A stretch of DNA of 64,000 nt from Muricauda sp. SCSIO 64092. Its GTDB lineage: Bacteria; Bacteroidota; Bacteroidia; Flavobacteriales; Flavobacteriaceae. The notes beneath the pieces were generated by a model. The model was not told the origin of the DNA and did not search any database. It saw nothing but the letters and a program-made list of their open reading frames with translations. The stretch is taken from the NCBI RefSeq assembly GCF_023016285.1, contig NZ_CP095413.1, positions 4,664,501-4,728,500 of the forward strand, in the 5' to 3' direction. This document shows, in pieces, positions 34,184 to 43,510 of the stretch; positions within the stretch are counted from its first letter, which is position 1; every line of letters begins with the position of its first letter. Position numbers and translations under genes: made by a program.

Positions 34184-37100
34184 TTGAATATGAAAAAAAA
34201 TTACACTTTTCAAATATTTTGTATTACCGTTGTGGCGCTGTGCCTGAGCCACAAAGTCAATGCGCAAAACCCAGCACAGGATGGCCAATGGAGTGACCCT
34301 GTTGGGTTTGGGTTAGTTCCGGTTGCCGTGGCCAATCTTCCCGATGGCCGGTTGATAACTTGGTCATCCCAGTTTCGTGACACTTATTTGGGAGCCGGTG
34401 ATGGAGCGACGTTTACGGAAATATTTGATCCTTTTTTGGGGGCAGATGGGCAGGCACTTGGTGAATTCACCAGTAATACCAATCACGATATGTTTTGTCC
34501 TGGAATTAACAATCTTCCGGACGGTAGAATTCTCTCGGCAGGAGGTACAAGTAGCAGAAGAACGAGTATATATGACCACACTACGGGACTGTGGAGTGTG
34601 GCACCGGAAATGAACATTCCCAGAGGTTATCAGGGTAACGTTACGTTATCCGATGGATCCGTTTTTACCATAGGGGGATCCTGGAGTGATGGAGATAGCC
34701 CGGCTACCAATGGAAATAAAGATGCGGAAATTTGGACCCCGGAAACCGGTTGGGTTTTGATTCCGGGAATTACCGGGGAAGATATTTTTACCGCCAATGA
34801 CCTATCAAAGGAACTTGGGGGCATATATCGTGTTGATAACCATGTTTGGTTATGGCCAGCTCCAAATGGTCAGCTTTTTCATGCCGGCCCCAGTGAAATG
34901 ATGCATTGGATCAATTTGGAAAATGGAGCTTCCATTACCGAGGCAGGTTTAAGGGCTGACGACACCTATTCGATGAAAGGAACCACGGTAATGTTTGATG
35001 TGGGTAGAATTCTGAAAGTTGGTGGCGCGGAATCCTATGGGGATTCCGATCCAGCTTTTGTTCCGGCAAAGGATAACTCTTATGTCATTGATATCAACAA
35101 CCCGTCAAATGTTACTGTAACGCCTACCGTAAATAACCTATCCTTTTCGCGTACCATGCACAATAGTACGGTATTGCCCAACGGTGAAGTATTGGTGACA
35201 GGAGGCCTAGATCGGGCCGAGGTCTTTTCCGATGTTGGCGCAAGACTCACCGCGGAATTATATGACCCCAGCACCAATTCATGGCGTAATGTAGCAGGAA
35301 TGGCGACCGCAAGAACCTATCACAGTGTTTCGATTTTAATGGTGGATGGTCGAGTTTTTGTTGGTGGAGGTGGGTTGTGCGACAACTCCAACACGGATGA
35401 ATGTGTGAACCACTTTGATGCGGAAATTTATAGTCCACCTTATCTTTTTAACCCTGACGGCTCACTTGCTACCAGGCCTTCCATTTCAGCGCCAGATACC
35501 GCCGATTACAACACCTCAATTTCCGTGACCGGAAGTTCGAATATAAATGAATTTAGCTTAATTCGTTTTTCATCCGCTACCCACAGTACCAATAATGAAC
35601 AACGAAGAATACCTGTTTCGTTTACAGGTGGTGGAGGTTCATATGGAGTTAACATACCTGACAGAAACCTATTGCCCCCAGGGTATTACATGCTTTTTGC
35701 CATTGATGCCAATGGTGTCCCCAGCGTGGCGGAGATTATTCAAATTGGTAATACGATACCATTGTCAAATGAATTCGATTTAGTACTTGATTTGAGCTTT
35801 GACGAAGGATCGGGGAACAGTATTGCAGATAGTTCTGGATTTGGAAATGATGCAACCATTGTAGAGCATGACAATAATGGGAATCCCATATCGCTAACAC
35901 AGAATTTCTGGACTTCCGATGGAATATATGGGGCGGCCCTTGAAATGGATGGATTGGAGTTTGAAAGCAATAGTATTGTGGACATACCGTACTCATCTTC
36001 CTTGGCTACCATTGAAGAGGAAGTAACGGTAATGGCCTGGGTATACAGGGATGAAAATGAAATGAATTCAGGAATTTTGAGTCAAAACTACCCTGCACTC
36101 TTTTTTGGATTTCATAATAGTCTGTACAAATGGGAATTTCCTACTACCGGTGGAAGTGTAAATTGTTATTCTGGTTATGTCCCTACGGGAAGGTGGGTAC
36201 ATATGGCGGCCACATATGATGGACAAACGGGAAAATTATTTGCCAATGGTGTTGAAATATGTTCGCAAAACACTACGGGCAGTTTTATACTGGAAACTAC
36301 AGATCCAACCTATTCCGCATTTACGTCCTCTGGATTTTACGATGTAAGGACCGATCTTTCCCCAAGCGGCATAACAGATGAGTTGGACGGCAGAATAGAT
36401 GAGCTAAAGGTGTATAACAGGGTATTGAGTTTAGATGAAATCAATGCTGTTTTCCTGGATGGGCAACAGCAAGACCCATCGGTCCCTGTTTGTCCTCCGG
36501 GTACCATTGTTGCCCAATACAGAATTGGAACGACCGGTGCCTGGCAAACCGGTAACACTGTAGACGTTCCGGAAGGGGAGCAGGTGTATATAAGGGCGCA
36601 GGTAAGCTCTGGAGAAGAATATTTTGTTACAACTACCACAATTAATGGGCCCACTTGGAGTTCAGTTGATGATTTACCAAGACATGGCGAACCAGGTGCT
36701 TATCAAATTGACACTTTTGTCGATGCCGCCAGTGATGGAATTGTAGGTCTTTCCAATACCGGACAATATACAATGACCACTGCTTCTGGCTGTCCGGCTG
36801 TTATTAACCTTAACGTATCTAGAAATTGTGGTCCGGGATCGACACCTATTCATAATGAATACAGCGTAAACGGTATTTGGGATGTAGGGGCTTCCGAAAT
36901 TACCTTGCAAGAAGGCACAGAACTAATTCTTAGTGGTTTACCGGATGAAGTGAATGGCAACGATCAGCAGTATACAATTACATTGCCCGATGGGACCCAA
37001 GTTGGCGACAATTATAATTTAGGCAATATTACTTCGGCAAATGCAGGCAGCTATACGATTACTTCCATTGAAGGATGTACCTCCGTCTTGAACGTGGTTA

Positions 37101-40100
37101 TTGGGACATCTGATTGTTCGCCCGGTTCATTTGTCCCCGAGTATACCCTTAATGGAATACTGCAAAGTGGTTCGGGCTCCTTGACGGTTCAGGAAGGCGC
37201 CGAGGTGGTACTTATGGCACCTGTGGGATCGGGAACGATCACCTTGCCCGATGGTACCATACTATCTGCGAACCACACAATTGCCAGTGCGGCATTCTCC
37301 GATAATGGCTTATATGTGATTACCAATACCGATGGTTGTAGTAGTGGTATTTATATTGATGTACAAAGTGATGCAGCCAATTGTTTTCCTGGGAGCATCA
37401 TTCCCGAATATCGTGTTGACGGGGAATGGTTGAGCGGTTCGAACGATTTGAACCTTGTTCCCGGTACGGAGCTGATGTTGAGCATGCTTCCCAATGGCGT
37501 CGGCCTTATGATTACACTTCCGGACGGTACGGAAGTTGGTGATGACTACGATCTTGGACCGTTGACCACGGCAGACACCGGTTCCTACCTTCTGACCTCT
37601 GAGGAGGGTTGCCAGACCACGATAAACTTAACGGTGGAGGAAGACGGATGTGCGGCATCGCCGGTTGTGCCGGAGTATACCCTTGATGGCTCTTTACAGA
37701 GTGGTGCTGGGCCCATAACAGTATTTGAGGGTGCCGAGGTGGTACTTCTGTTACCCGCAGGACCTGGAACGATTACCTTGCCGGATAGTACCGTGGTTAC
37801 GGCGGACTATACGATGTCCAGTGCGGTGACCTCCGATAGCGGCGTATATGTATTCACCAATTTGGAGGGATGCAGTGCCTCTTTGGACATTACGGTACAG
37901 GTTGTTGGTGATTGTCCTCCTGGTAGTATCATTCCCGAATATCGCATTGATGGGGAATGGTTGAGCGGTTCGAACGATTTGAACCTTGTTCCCGGTACGG
38001 AGTTGATGTTGAGTATGCTTCCCAATGATATTGGTGTGACAATCACACTACCGGATGGTACGCAGGTCGGTGATGACTACGACCTTGGGCCGGTGACCGC
38101 GTCGGACAGTGGGGCCTACCTTCTGACCTCTGAGGAGGGTTGCCAGACCACGATAAACTTAACGGTGGAGGAAGACGGATGTACGGCATCTCCGGTTGTA
38201 CCGGGGTATACCCTTGATGGCTCATTACAGAGTGGTGCTGGGCCCATAACGGTATTTGAGGGTACCGAAGTGGTACTTCTGTTACCCGCAGGACCTGGAA
38301 CGATTACCTTGCCGGATAGTACCGTGGTTACGGCGGACTATACGATGTCCAGTGCGGTGACCTCCGATAGCGGCGTATATGTATTCACCAATTTGGAGGG
38401 ATGCAGTGCCTCTTTGGACATTACGGTACAGGCCGTGGGTGGTTGTCCTCCGGGGAGCATTATCCCAGAATACGAAATCAACGGCGAGTGGTTGAGCGGC
38501 TCCAACGACCTGAACCTGGTTCCCGGCACGGCGCTGGTGCTGAGCATGCTTCCCAATGATATTGGTGTGACGATCACACTACCTGATGGTACGCAGGTCG
38601 GTGATAATTACGACCTTGGGCCGGTGACCGCGTCGGACAGTGGTGCCTACCTTCTGACCTCTGAGGAGGGTTGCCAGACCACGATAAACTTAACGGTGGA
38701 GGAGGACGGATGTACGGCATCTCCGGTTGTACCGGGGTATACCCTTGATGGCTCATTACAGAGTGGTGCTGGGCCCATAACAGTATTTGAGGGTACCGAA
38801 GTGGTACTTCTGTTACCCGCAGGACCTGGAACGATTACCTTGCCGGATAGTACCGTGGTTACGGCGGACTATACGATGTCCAGTGCGGTGACCTCCGATA
38901 GCGGCGTATATGTATTCACCAATTTGGAGGGATGCAGTGCCTCTTTGGACATTACGGTACAGGCCGTGGGTGGTTGTCCTCCGGGGAGCATTATCCCAGA
39001 ATACGAAATCAACGGCGAGTGGTTGAGCGGCTCCAACGACCTGAACCTGGTTCCCGGCACGGCGCTGGTGCTGAGCATGCTTCCCAATGATATTGGTGTG
39101 ACGATCACACTACCTGATGGTACTCAGGTCGGTGATAATTACGACCTTGGGCCGGTGACCCCGTCGGACAGTGGTGCCTATCTTCTGACCTCTGAGGAGG
39201 GTTGCCAGACCACGATAAACTTAACGGTGGAGGAGGACGGATGTACGGCATCTCCGGTTGTACCGGGGTATACCCTTGATGGCTCATTACAGAGTGGTGC
39301 TGGGCCCATAACAGTATTTGAGGGTACCGAAGTGGTACTTCTGTTACCCGCAGGACCTGGAACGATTACCTTGCCGGATAGTACCGTGGTTACGGCGGAC
39401 TATACGATGTCCAGTGCGGTGACCTCCGATAGCGGCGTATATGTATTCACCAATTTGGAGGGATGCAGTGCCTCTTTGGACATTACGGTACAGGCCGTGG
39501 GTGGTTGTCCTCCGGGGAGCATTATCCCAGAATACGAAATCAACGGCGAGTGGTTGAGCGGCTCCAACGACCTGAACCTGGTTCCCGGCACAGCGCTGGT
39601 GCTGAGCATGCTTCCCAATGATATTGGTGTGACGATCACGCTACCTGATGGTACGCAGGTCGGTGATAATTACGACCTTGGTCAATTGACCGCGTCGGAC
39701 AGTGGTGCCTACCTTCTGACCTCTGAGGAGGGTTGCCAGACCACATTAAACTTAACGGTGCAGGAGAGCGTATTGTGTGCCCCCGGCAGCATTATCCCTG
39801 AATATCGAATCAATGGCGAATGGTTAAGCGGTTCCAACGACCTGAACCTGGTTCCCGGCACGGAGTTGGTGCTGAGCATGCTTCCCAATGATATTGATTT
39901 GACAATTACATTACCTGATGGTACGGAGGTTGGTGACAACTATGATCTTGGTCAATTGACCGCGTCGGACAGCGGTGCCTATCTTTTGACTTCCGTGGAA
40001 GGTTGCCAAACTACGATAAACCTTACGGTTGAAGATAGTTCGAATTTGTTGTTACAAACAAATTCGGTCTCTACGGAAAATATTGTAATATACCCGAATC

Positions 40101-40327
40101 CGTTAGTGATCAATGAGGAGCTGAGTCTTGTAATGACCGATTTAATGAATCGACCCGTGGATGTAGATTTTTACGATATTCAAGGAAGACATTTATTAAA
40201 GCAATCAATCCCAGAAAATCATGCGGAAATAGAAATACTTGAAACGCAATCCCTAAGCACGGGAACGTACATGATTCTGATCAGATCGACAAATTTTTCT
40301 ACCACCAGGCGATTTATAAAACAATAA
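34184..40327 (+). CDS. T9SS-secreted galactose-oxidase-like copper radical oxidase (AA5 type) with LamG and Ig-like repeats
   Basis: A 2,047-residue secreted protein (signal ending VNAQ; ATG 34190 is an alternative start). Residues about 35-525 align by eye with fungal galactose oxidase: HDMFCPG (Cys105) and RGYQ (Tyr149) for the thioether cofactor, GGSWSDG with Trp167 in the stacking position, RTYHS (Tyr379, His380) and ATHSTNNEQRR (His467) as remaining copper ligands, then the early-set domain. Thus all catalytic residues known for galactose oxidase are present. A LamG domain (about 530-770) follows, then about 13 Ig-like units of roughly 88 residues, several nearly identical, and a T9SS sorting domain (IYPNPL ... 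RRFIKQ). Expected reaction: oxidation of a primary alcohol, e.g. galactose C6, to aldehyde with H2O2 release, at the cell surface. Glyoxal-oxidase activity is an alternative. Confidence 0.88.
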   Translation: MNMKKNYTFQIFCITVVALCLSHKVNAQNPAQDGQWSDPVGFGLVPVAVANLPDGRLITWSSQFRDTYLGAGDGATFTEIFDPFLGADGQALGEFTSNTNHDMFCPGINNLPDGRILSAGGTSSRRTSIYDHTTGLWSVAPEMNIPRGYQGNVTLSDGSVFTIGGSWSDGDSPATNGNKDAEIWTPETGWVLIPGITGEDIFTANDLSKELGGIYRVDNHVWLWPAPNGQLFHAGPSEMMHWINLENGASITEAGLRADDTYSMKGTTVMFDVGRILKVGGAESYGDSDPAFVPAKDNSYVIDINNPSNVTVTPTVNNLSFSRTMHNSTVLPNGEVLVTGGLDRAEVFSDVGARLTAELYDPSTNSWRNVAGMATARTYHSVSILMVDGRVFVGGGGLCDNSNTDECVNHFDAEIYSPPYLFNPDGSLATRPSISAPDTADYNTSISVTGSSNINEFSLIRFSSATHSTNNEQRRIPVSFTGGGGSYGVNIPDRNLLPPGYYMLFAIDANGVPSVAEIIQIGNTIPLSNEFDLVLDLSFDEGSGNSIADSSGFGNDATIVEHDNNGNPISLTQNFWTSDGIYGAALEMDGLEFESNSIVDIPYSSSLATIEEEVTVMAWVYRDENEMNSGILSQNYPALFFGFHNSLYKWEFPTTGGSVNCYSGYVPTGRWVHMAATYDGQTGKLFANGVEICSQNTTGSFILETTDPTYSAFTSSGFYDVRTDLSPSGITDELDGRIDELKVYNRVLSLDEINAVFLDGQQQDPSVPVCPPGTIVAQYRIGTTGAWQTGNTVDVPEGEQVYIRAQVSSGEEYFVTTTTINGPTWSSVDDLPRHGEPGAYQIDTFVDAASDGIVGLSNTGQYTMTTASGCPAVINLNVSRNCGPGSTPIHNEYSVNGIWDVGASEITLQEGTELILSGLPDEVNGNDQQYTITLPDGTQVGDNYNLGNITSANAGSYTITSIEGCTSVLNVVIGTSDCSPGSFVPEYTLNGILQSGSGSLTVQEGAEVVLMAPVGSGTITLPDGTILSANHTIASAAFSDNGLYVITNTDGCSSGIYIDVQSDAANCFPGSIIPEYRVDGEWLSGSNDLNLVPGTELMLSMLPNGVGLMITLPDGTEVGDDYDLGPLTTADTGSYLLTSEEGCQTTINLTVEEDGCAASPVVPEYTLDGSLQSGAGPITVFEGAEVVLLLPAGPGTITLPDSTVVTADYTMSSAVTSDSGVYVFTNLEGCSASLDITVQVVGDCPPGSIIPEYRIDGEWLSGSNDLNLVPGTELMLSMLPNDIGVTITLPDGTQVGDDYDLGPVTASDSGAYLLTSEEGCQTTINLTVEEDGCTASPVVPGYTLDGSLQSGAGPITVFEGTEVVLLLPAGPGTITLPDSTVVTADYTMSSAVTSDSGVYVFTNLEGCSASLDITVQAVGGCPPGSIIPEYEINGEWLSGSNDLNLVPGTALVLSMLPNDIGVTITLPDGTQVGDNYDLGPVTASDSGAYLLTSEEGCQTTINLTVEEDGCTASPVVPGYTLDGSLQSGAGPITVFEGTEVVLLLPAGPGTITLPDSTVVTADYTMSSAVTSDSGVYVFTNLEGCSASLDITVQAVGGCPPGSIIPEYEINGEWLSGSNDLNLVPGTALVLSMLPNDIGVTITLPDGTQVGDNYDLGPVTPSDSGAYLLTSEEGCQTTINLTVEEDGCTASPVVPGYTLDGSLQSGAGPITVFEGTEVVLLLPAGPGTITLPDSTVVTADYTMSSAVTSDSGVYVFTNLEGCSASLDITVQAVGGCPPGSIIPEYEINGEWLSGSNDLNLVPGTALVLSMLPNDIGVTITLPDGTQVGDNYDLGQLTASDSGAYLLTSEEGCQTTLNLTVQESVLCAPGSIIPEYRINGEWLSGSNDLNLVPGTELVLSMLPNDIDLTITLPDGTEVGDNYDLGQLTASDSGAYLLTSVEGCQTTINLTVEDSSNLLLQTNSVSTENIVIYPNPLVINEELSLVMTDLMNRPVDVDFYDIQGRHLLKQSIPENHAEIEILETQSLSTGTYMILIRSTNFSTTRRFIKQ
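37382..39750 (+). repeat. 531-bp tandem repeat units encoding paired Ig-like modules
   Basis: Equivalent positions recur at 37382, 37913, 38444, 38975 and 39506, a constant 531-bp period (177 residues, an A module with CPPGSIIPEY and a B module with CTASPVVPGY). The units starting at 38444 and 38975 differ at only a handful of bases, so amplification or homogenisation is recent. The last unit is only a half. By eye the units are more GC-rich than the rest of the gene. Confidence 0.9.
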
Positions 40328-40349
40328 CAGTTTCAACAGTAATTACTTA

Positions 40350-40389
40350 AAAAAGCGCATTTTCCATTGACTTGGAAAATGCGCTTTTT
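40350..40389. terminator. bidirectional terminator between convergent genes
   Basis: A 16-bp perfect stem, AAAAAGCGCATTTTCC (40350-40365) with GGAAAATGCGCTTTTT (40374-40389), and an 8-nt loop. The A-run and T-run serve as U-tracts in the two directions, fitting its place between the galactose-oxidase-like gene and the convergent epimerase gene. Confidence 0.85.
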
Positions 40390-40417
40390 GTTCATGATAA
40401 GGGTAATCAAGCTAATT

Positions 40418-41449
40418 TTAAGATAACCGATAATATTTTTTGTACCAATCTATAAAGCTGGCAACCCCATCTTTTATTGAAGTGTTGGGTTCATAATCGT
40501 AATCTTTGATCAAGTCATCTACATTGGCCCATGTTTTTTCAACATCCCCTGGTTGTATGGGTAAGTATTGACGATTAGCCTTAATATTTAGTTCTTTTTC
40601 TATAGCATCTATAAAATCAAGTAGTTTTACAGAGTTGTTATTCCCAATATTATAAATTTTGTATAGCTTGTTATTTTCCACACGGTTGGTGGCACTTTTC
40701 TCAATGATACGGATAACACCTTCAGTGATATCATCAATATAGGTAAAGTCCCTCTCCATGTTTCCATTGTTAAAGACCTTAATTGGTTTGCCATTGACCA
40801 TGGCATCGGTAAAAAGGAACATCGCCATGTCCGGTCTTCCCCAGGGGCCATAAACTGTAAAGAAACGTAAACCTGTAGTCGGAAATTTGTATAGGTGGCT
40901 GTAGGTGTGCGCCATCAACTCATTACTTTTCTTTGTAGCGGCATAAAGACTAATGGGATGGTCCACATTATGTTTGGTCTCAAAGGGAATTATTTTGTTC
41001 ATTCCGTAGACACTGGAACTGCTTGCATATACCAAATGTTTCACTTTAAAACTTCTACAACATTCCAGAATGTTTAGAAAACCAACAATATTACTATCAA
41101 CATATGCCGAAGGATTCTCCAAACTATAACGAACACCCGCTTGAGCCGCTAGATTACAAACTACTTCAAAACCATGCTGGGCAAACAGGGAATGCAAGTT
41201 TTCTTTGTCCTCCAATGCCAGTTTTATAAAGCTAAACTGCTCTCCGTGGATTTGACTTTTTACCAAATTTCCGGAAACACCCGCATTGGTCTTGGGAATC
41301 CCTAATTCCACTAGCCGGGCATATTTTAAGTTTACATCATAATAGTCGTTTAGGTTGTCTAGCCCTACAACGGTGTGCCCCTTGTCAATTAGGCTTTTGG
41401 ATACGTGATACCCTATAAAACCGGCTGCTCCGGTTACCAATATCTTCAT
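40418..41449 (-). CDS. UDP-glucuronate 4-epimerase-like SDR enzyme
   Basis: A 343-residue extended SDR: GAAGFIGYHVSKSLIDKGHTVVGLDNLNDYYD at the N-terminus, NLAAQAGVRYSLENP, the catalytic SSSSVYG and YAATKKSNE (YxxxK), and GLRFFTVYGPWGRPDMA. The NDYYD...K region and RYSLENP block are typical of the CapI/LpsL-type UDP-glucuronate 4-epimerases, which interconvert UDP-GlcA and UDP-GalA. With Ugd at 32455 it would supply UDP-galacturonate for the exopolysaccharide. The gene is monocistronic, ending at a strong bidirectional terminator. Confidence 0.87.
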   Translation of the reverse strand: MKILVTGAAGFIGYHVSKSLIDKGHTVVGLDNLNDYYDVNLKYARLVELGIPKTNAGVSGNLVKSQIHGEQFSFIKLALEDKENLHSLFAQHGFEVVCNLAAQAGVRYSLENPSAYVDSNIVGFLNILECCRSFKVKHLVYASSSSVYGMNKIIPFETKHNVDHPISLYAATKKSNELMAHTYSHLYKFPTTGLRFFTVYGPWGRPDMAMFLFTDAMVNGKPIKVFNNGNMERDFTYIDDITEGVIRIIEKSATNRVENNKLYKIYNIGNNNSVKLLDFIDAIEKELNIKANRQYLPIQPGDVEKTWANVDDLIKDYDYEPNTSIKDGVASFIDWYKKYYRLS

Positions 41450-41479
41450 TACGCTTTTTATTTTGGTGCAAATATCATA

Positions 41480-41737
41480 ATGATTTTAAAAACCACATAT
41501 CAAAACGGCATTGAACTAGTAAAATTGCATCAATTGTTCTGTATTGTGGGGAATAGGGAACTCTTAAAAAATCTTAAAAAAGAAAAGGAATCCAAGCATT
41601 TCATCGATTTTTTTGTTAAAAAACCCGATGAAAAGATCCAAACCTAGGACCAACTGCGTAATGTGCTGAAAGCTGTAAGAAAAACTTTAAAGAATCTTGC
41701 TAGTGACAAGGCTTTTCAAAGATTAACCATTCCTTAA
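41480..41737 (+). pseudogene. small decayed reading frame with an in-frame stop
   Basis: ATG 41480 opens a frame of 55 codons ending in TAG (41645-41647); the same frame continues for 29 more sense codons (DQLRNVLKAVRKTLKNL ...) before TAA at 41735-41737. Both halves look helical and Lys-rich with coding-like composition, so this may be one small gene broken by a nonsense mutation, or simply an unrecognised 55-residue protein. I recognise no family. It lies in the divergent gap 41450-41837, which otherwise holds the promoters of the epimerase and lyase genes. Confidence 0.3.
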
Positions 41738-41837
41738 TAAGTCAAGTTCACAAGTTGTGCATTTCAACGATTTTTTAAGTTTTTAATCGATAAAATAATA
41801 TTTAATATATAATTTTAAAATCCTAAATCTTTTGACC

Positions 41838-43448
41838 ATGATTTCCCCAAAATCGTCTAAACCATTCCCGAGCTATTGTATGTTGTTTTTAGTTGTATTA
41901 ATGTTTTTTGGATGTGCTAAGGACAGTGATTTGTTTGTACAGACCATTGAAGAAGAGATTATTGAGAACATTGAAGAAGAAAATAATGAGAACAATGAAG
42001 AAGGGACCAACGAACAAAATGATGAAGAACAAAATGGAAACAATCCAGGAGAAGATCCCATTTTAGATGAAACATATTCTACAGATTTGAAGGCTTTTCC
42101 CACTGCCTATGGTGCTGGGGCATATGCCACCGGAGGTAGGGGAGGAAGAGTCATTGCAGTTACTAATTTGAATGATAGTGGAGAAGGGAGCCTCCGAGCT
42201 GCTTTGAATACATCTGGCCCAAGGACTATAGTGTTTCGGGTATCCGGAGAAATTAGATTGCGATCCGAATTATATGTGACCAATGATGATTTCACAATTG
42301 CGGGTCAAACGGCCCCGGAAGGAGGAATCACGGTTACAGGTAACCGATTTTCCCTGGGTGGTATAAGCAATGCTATTATTCGTTATATAAGGTTTAAAGG
42401 AGGCGAAGCCGTAAATGAAGATAGTATAAGTGGTTCATCCATGACAAACGTGATTTTTGATCATGTTTCGGTTGGATTTGGAGGTGATGAAGGATTTAGC
42501 CTGATTCTGTACAATGAGGCCTCAACAATTGATGGTATTACCGTGCAAAGATGTCTAATTTCCGAATCTAAGACCGGTTCCATTTTTGGTGGTTCGGAAC
42601 CCGTGGAAAATGGTGCGGGGGATATCTCGATCTTAAATAACATGTGGTATAATATAACGCATAGACATCCTAATATGGGAGCTGGCGGAACCTTTGAGGT
42701 GATTAATAATATTGTATGGGGTTTTAGGTGGAGGATACACAGGGTTAATGAGGCCGTAACACTAAATCACATAAACAATTGGTACTACTTTGCTGAAGAA
42801 AATACGCATAATGGTTTAAAGGGGTCAGGATCGGCCCAAGGAAACAAATGGTACAGCGAATCGAGAAACATAGAATCCGTAGACTTTAGTGTACATACTT
42901 GGGGAAATGTTTATGAAGGCAATCCAAGGTTTTCCTATACCGATTCCCAGGGATTTATATATGACGGTTCTGATAAAAGCAATTTTGGGGAAACATGGGT
43001 GATCTATTATGCCGACAATGATCCAAATTATGATCCAGGGGATGATTTACCGGCATTTTTTGAAGACCCCAATAGAAAACCCTTGCTAGGGGAGCCAGTA
43101 CCAATTTTGAGTGCCCAGGAAACATACAACAATGTTTCCAATGATGTGGGCTGTAATAAGAGATTGGGTGAAGATGGAAGGGTATACATCAATTATGATA
43201 TTGAGGATGCTGAATACGTAAATGCAGTCCGAACGAGGGACTATATAAACCGAATATCGGACGATGAAAGATTTGTTACTCCTTTCACTGGCTCTTCCTG
43301 GGGCGATAATTATGATACCGATATGGATGGCATGCCGGATGTTTGGGAGGTGGCCAATTATGGTAGTCTTGCAACAGGGGCCAATGACGATACGGATGGT
43401 GATGGCTACACCAATTTGGAGGAGTTTCTGAACCTGGTGGATTTATAA
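41838..43448 (+). CDS. pectate-lyase-like (PL1-type) surface lipoprotein
   Basis: A 536-residue protein from ATG 41838 (a TTG two codons upstream is disfavoured). The signal ends MFFGC, a lipobox, followed by a Glu/Asn-rich linker (IEEEIIENIEEENNENNEEG). From about residue 85 it is a right-handed beta-helix of the pectate lyase type: GAGAYATGGRGGRVIAVTNLNDSGEGSLRAAL, TIAGQTAPEGGITVTG, AIIRYIRFKGG, VIFDHVSVGFGGDE and NITHRHPNMGAGG. The end (DTDMDGMPDVWE ... DDTDGDGYTNLEEF) is Asp-rich and likely binds Ca2+. Expected reaction: beta-elimination of polygalacturonate-like glycan. Its position inside a locus with UDP-GalA synthesis hints at action on the cell's own polymer. It is convergent with the next gene over a shared terminator. 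Confidence 0.8.
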   Translation: MISPKSSKPFPSYCMLFLVVLMFFGCAKDSDLFVQTIEEEIIENIEEENNENNEEGTNEQNDEEQNGNNPGEDPILDETYSTDLKAFPTAYGAGAYATGGRGGRVIAVTNLNDSGEGSLRAALNTSGPRTIVFRVSGEIRLRSELYVTNDDFTIAGQTAPEGGITVTGNRFSLGGISNAIIRYIRFKGGEAVNEDSISGSSMTNVIFDHVSVGFGGDEGFSLILYNEASTIDGITVQRCLISESKTGSIFGGSEPVENGAGDISILNNMWYNITHRHPNMGAGGTFEVINNIVWGFRWRIHRVNEAVTLNHINNWYYFAEENTHNGLKGSGSAQGNKWYSESRNIESVDFSVHTWGNVYEGNPRFSYTDSQGFIYDGSDKSNFGETWVIYYADNDPNYDPGDDLPAFFEDPNRKPLLGEPVPILSAQETYNNVSNDVGCNKRLGEDGRVYINYDIEDAEYVNAVRTRDYINRISDDERFVTPFTGSSWGDNYDTDMDGMPDVWEVANYGSLATGANDDTDGDGYTNLEEFLNLVDL

Positions 43449-43476
43449 AAGGGAGAAGATCGGAAAACGACAAAAG

Positions 43477-43510
43477 AAGGTGCGGGTCTGAACAGACTTG
43501 CACCTTTTTA
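43477..43510. terminator. bidirectional terminator between the lyase gene and asnB copy 2
   Basis: AAGGTGC (43477-43483) pairs with GCACCTT (43500-43506), and the inner GTCTG pairs with CAGAC across a 2-nt mismatch, followed by TTTTA. It overlaps the stop codon of the minus-strand asnB copy. Confidence 0.7.

Noticed and set aside
37807..39939. Recurring 60- and 79-codon minus-strand frames at 531-bp intervals
   Set aside because: They are antisense shadows of the repeat units in the galactose-oxidase-like gene; their regular spacing follows the repeat, not selection.
41405..41479. Upstream extension of the small plus-strand frame at 41480
   Set aside because: The extension overlaps the divergent epimerase start and reads through its coding region; ATG 41480 is the only sensible start.
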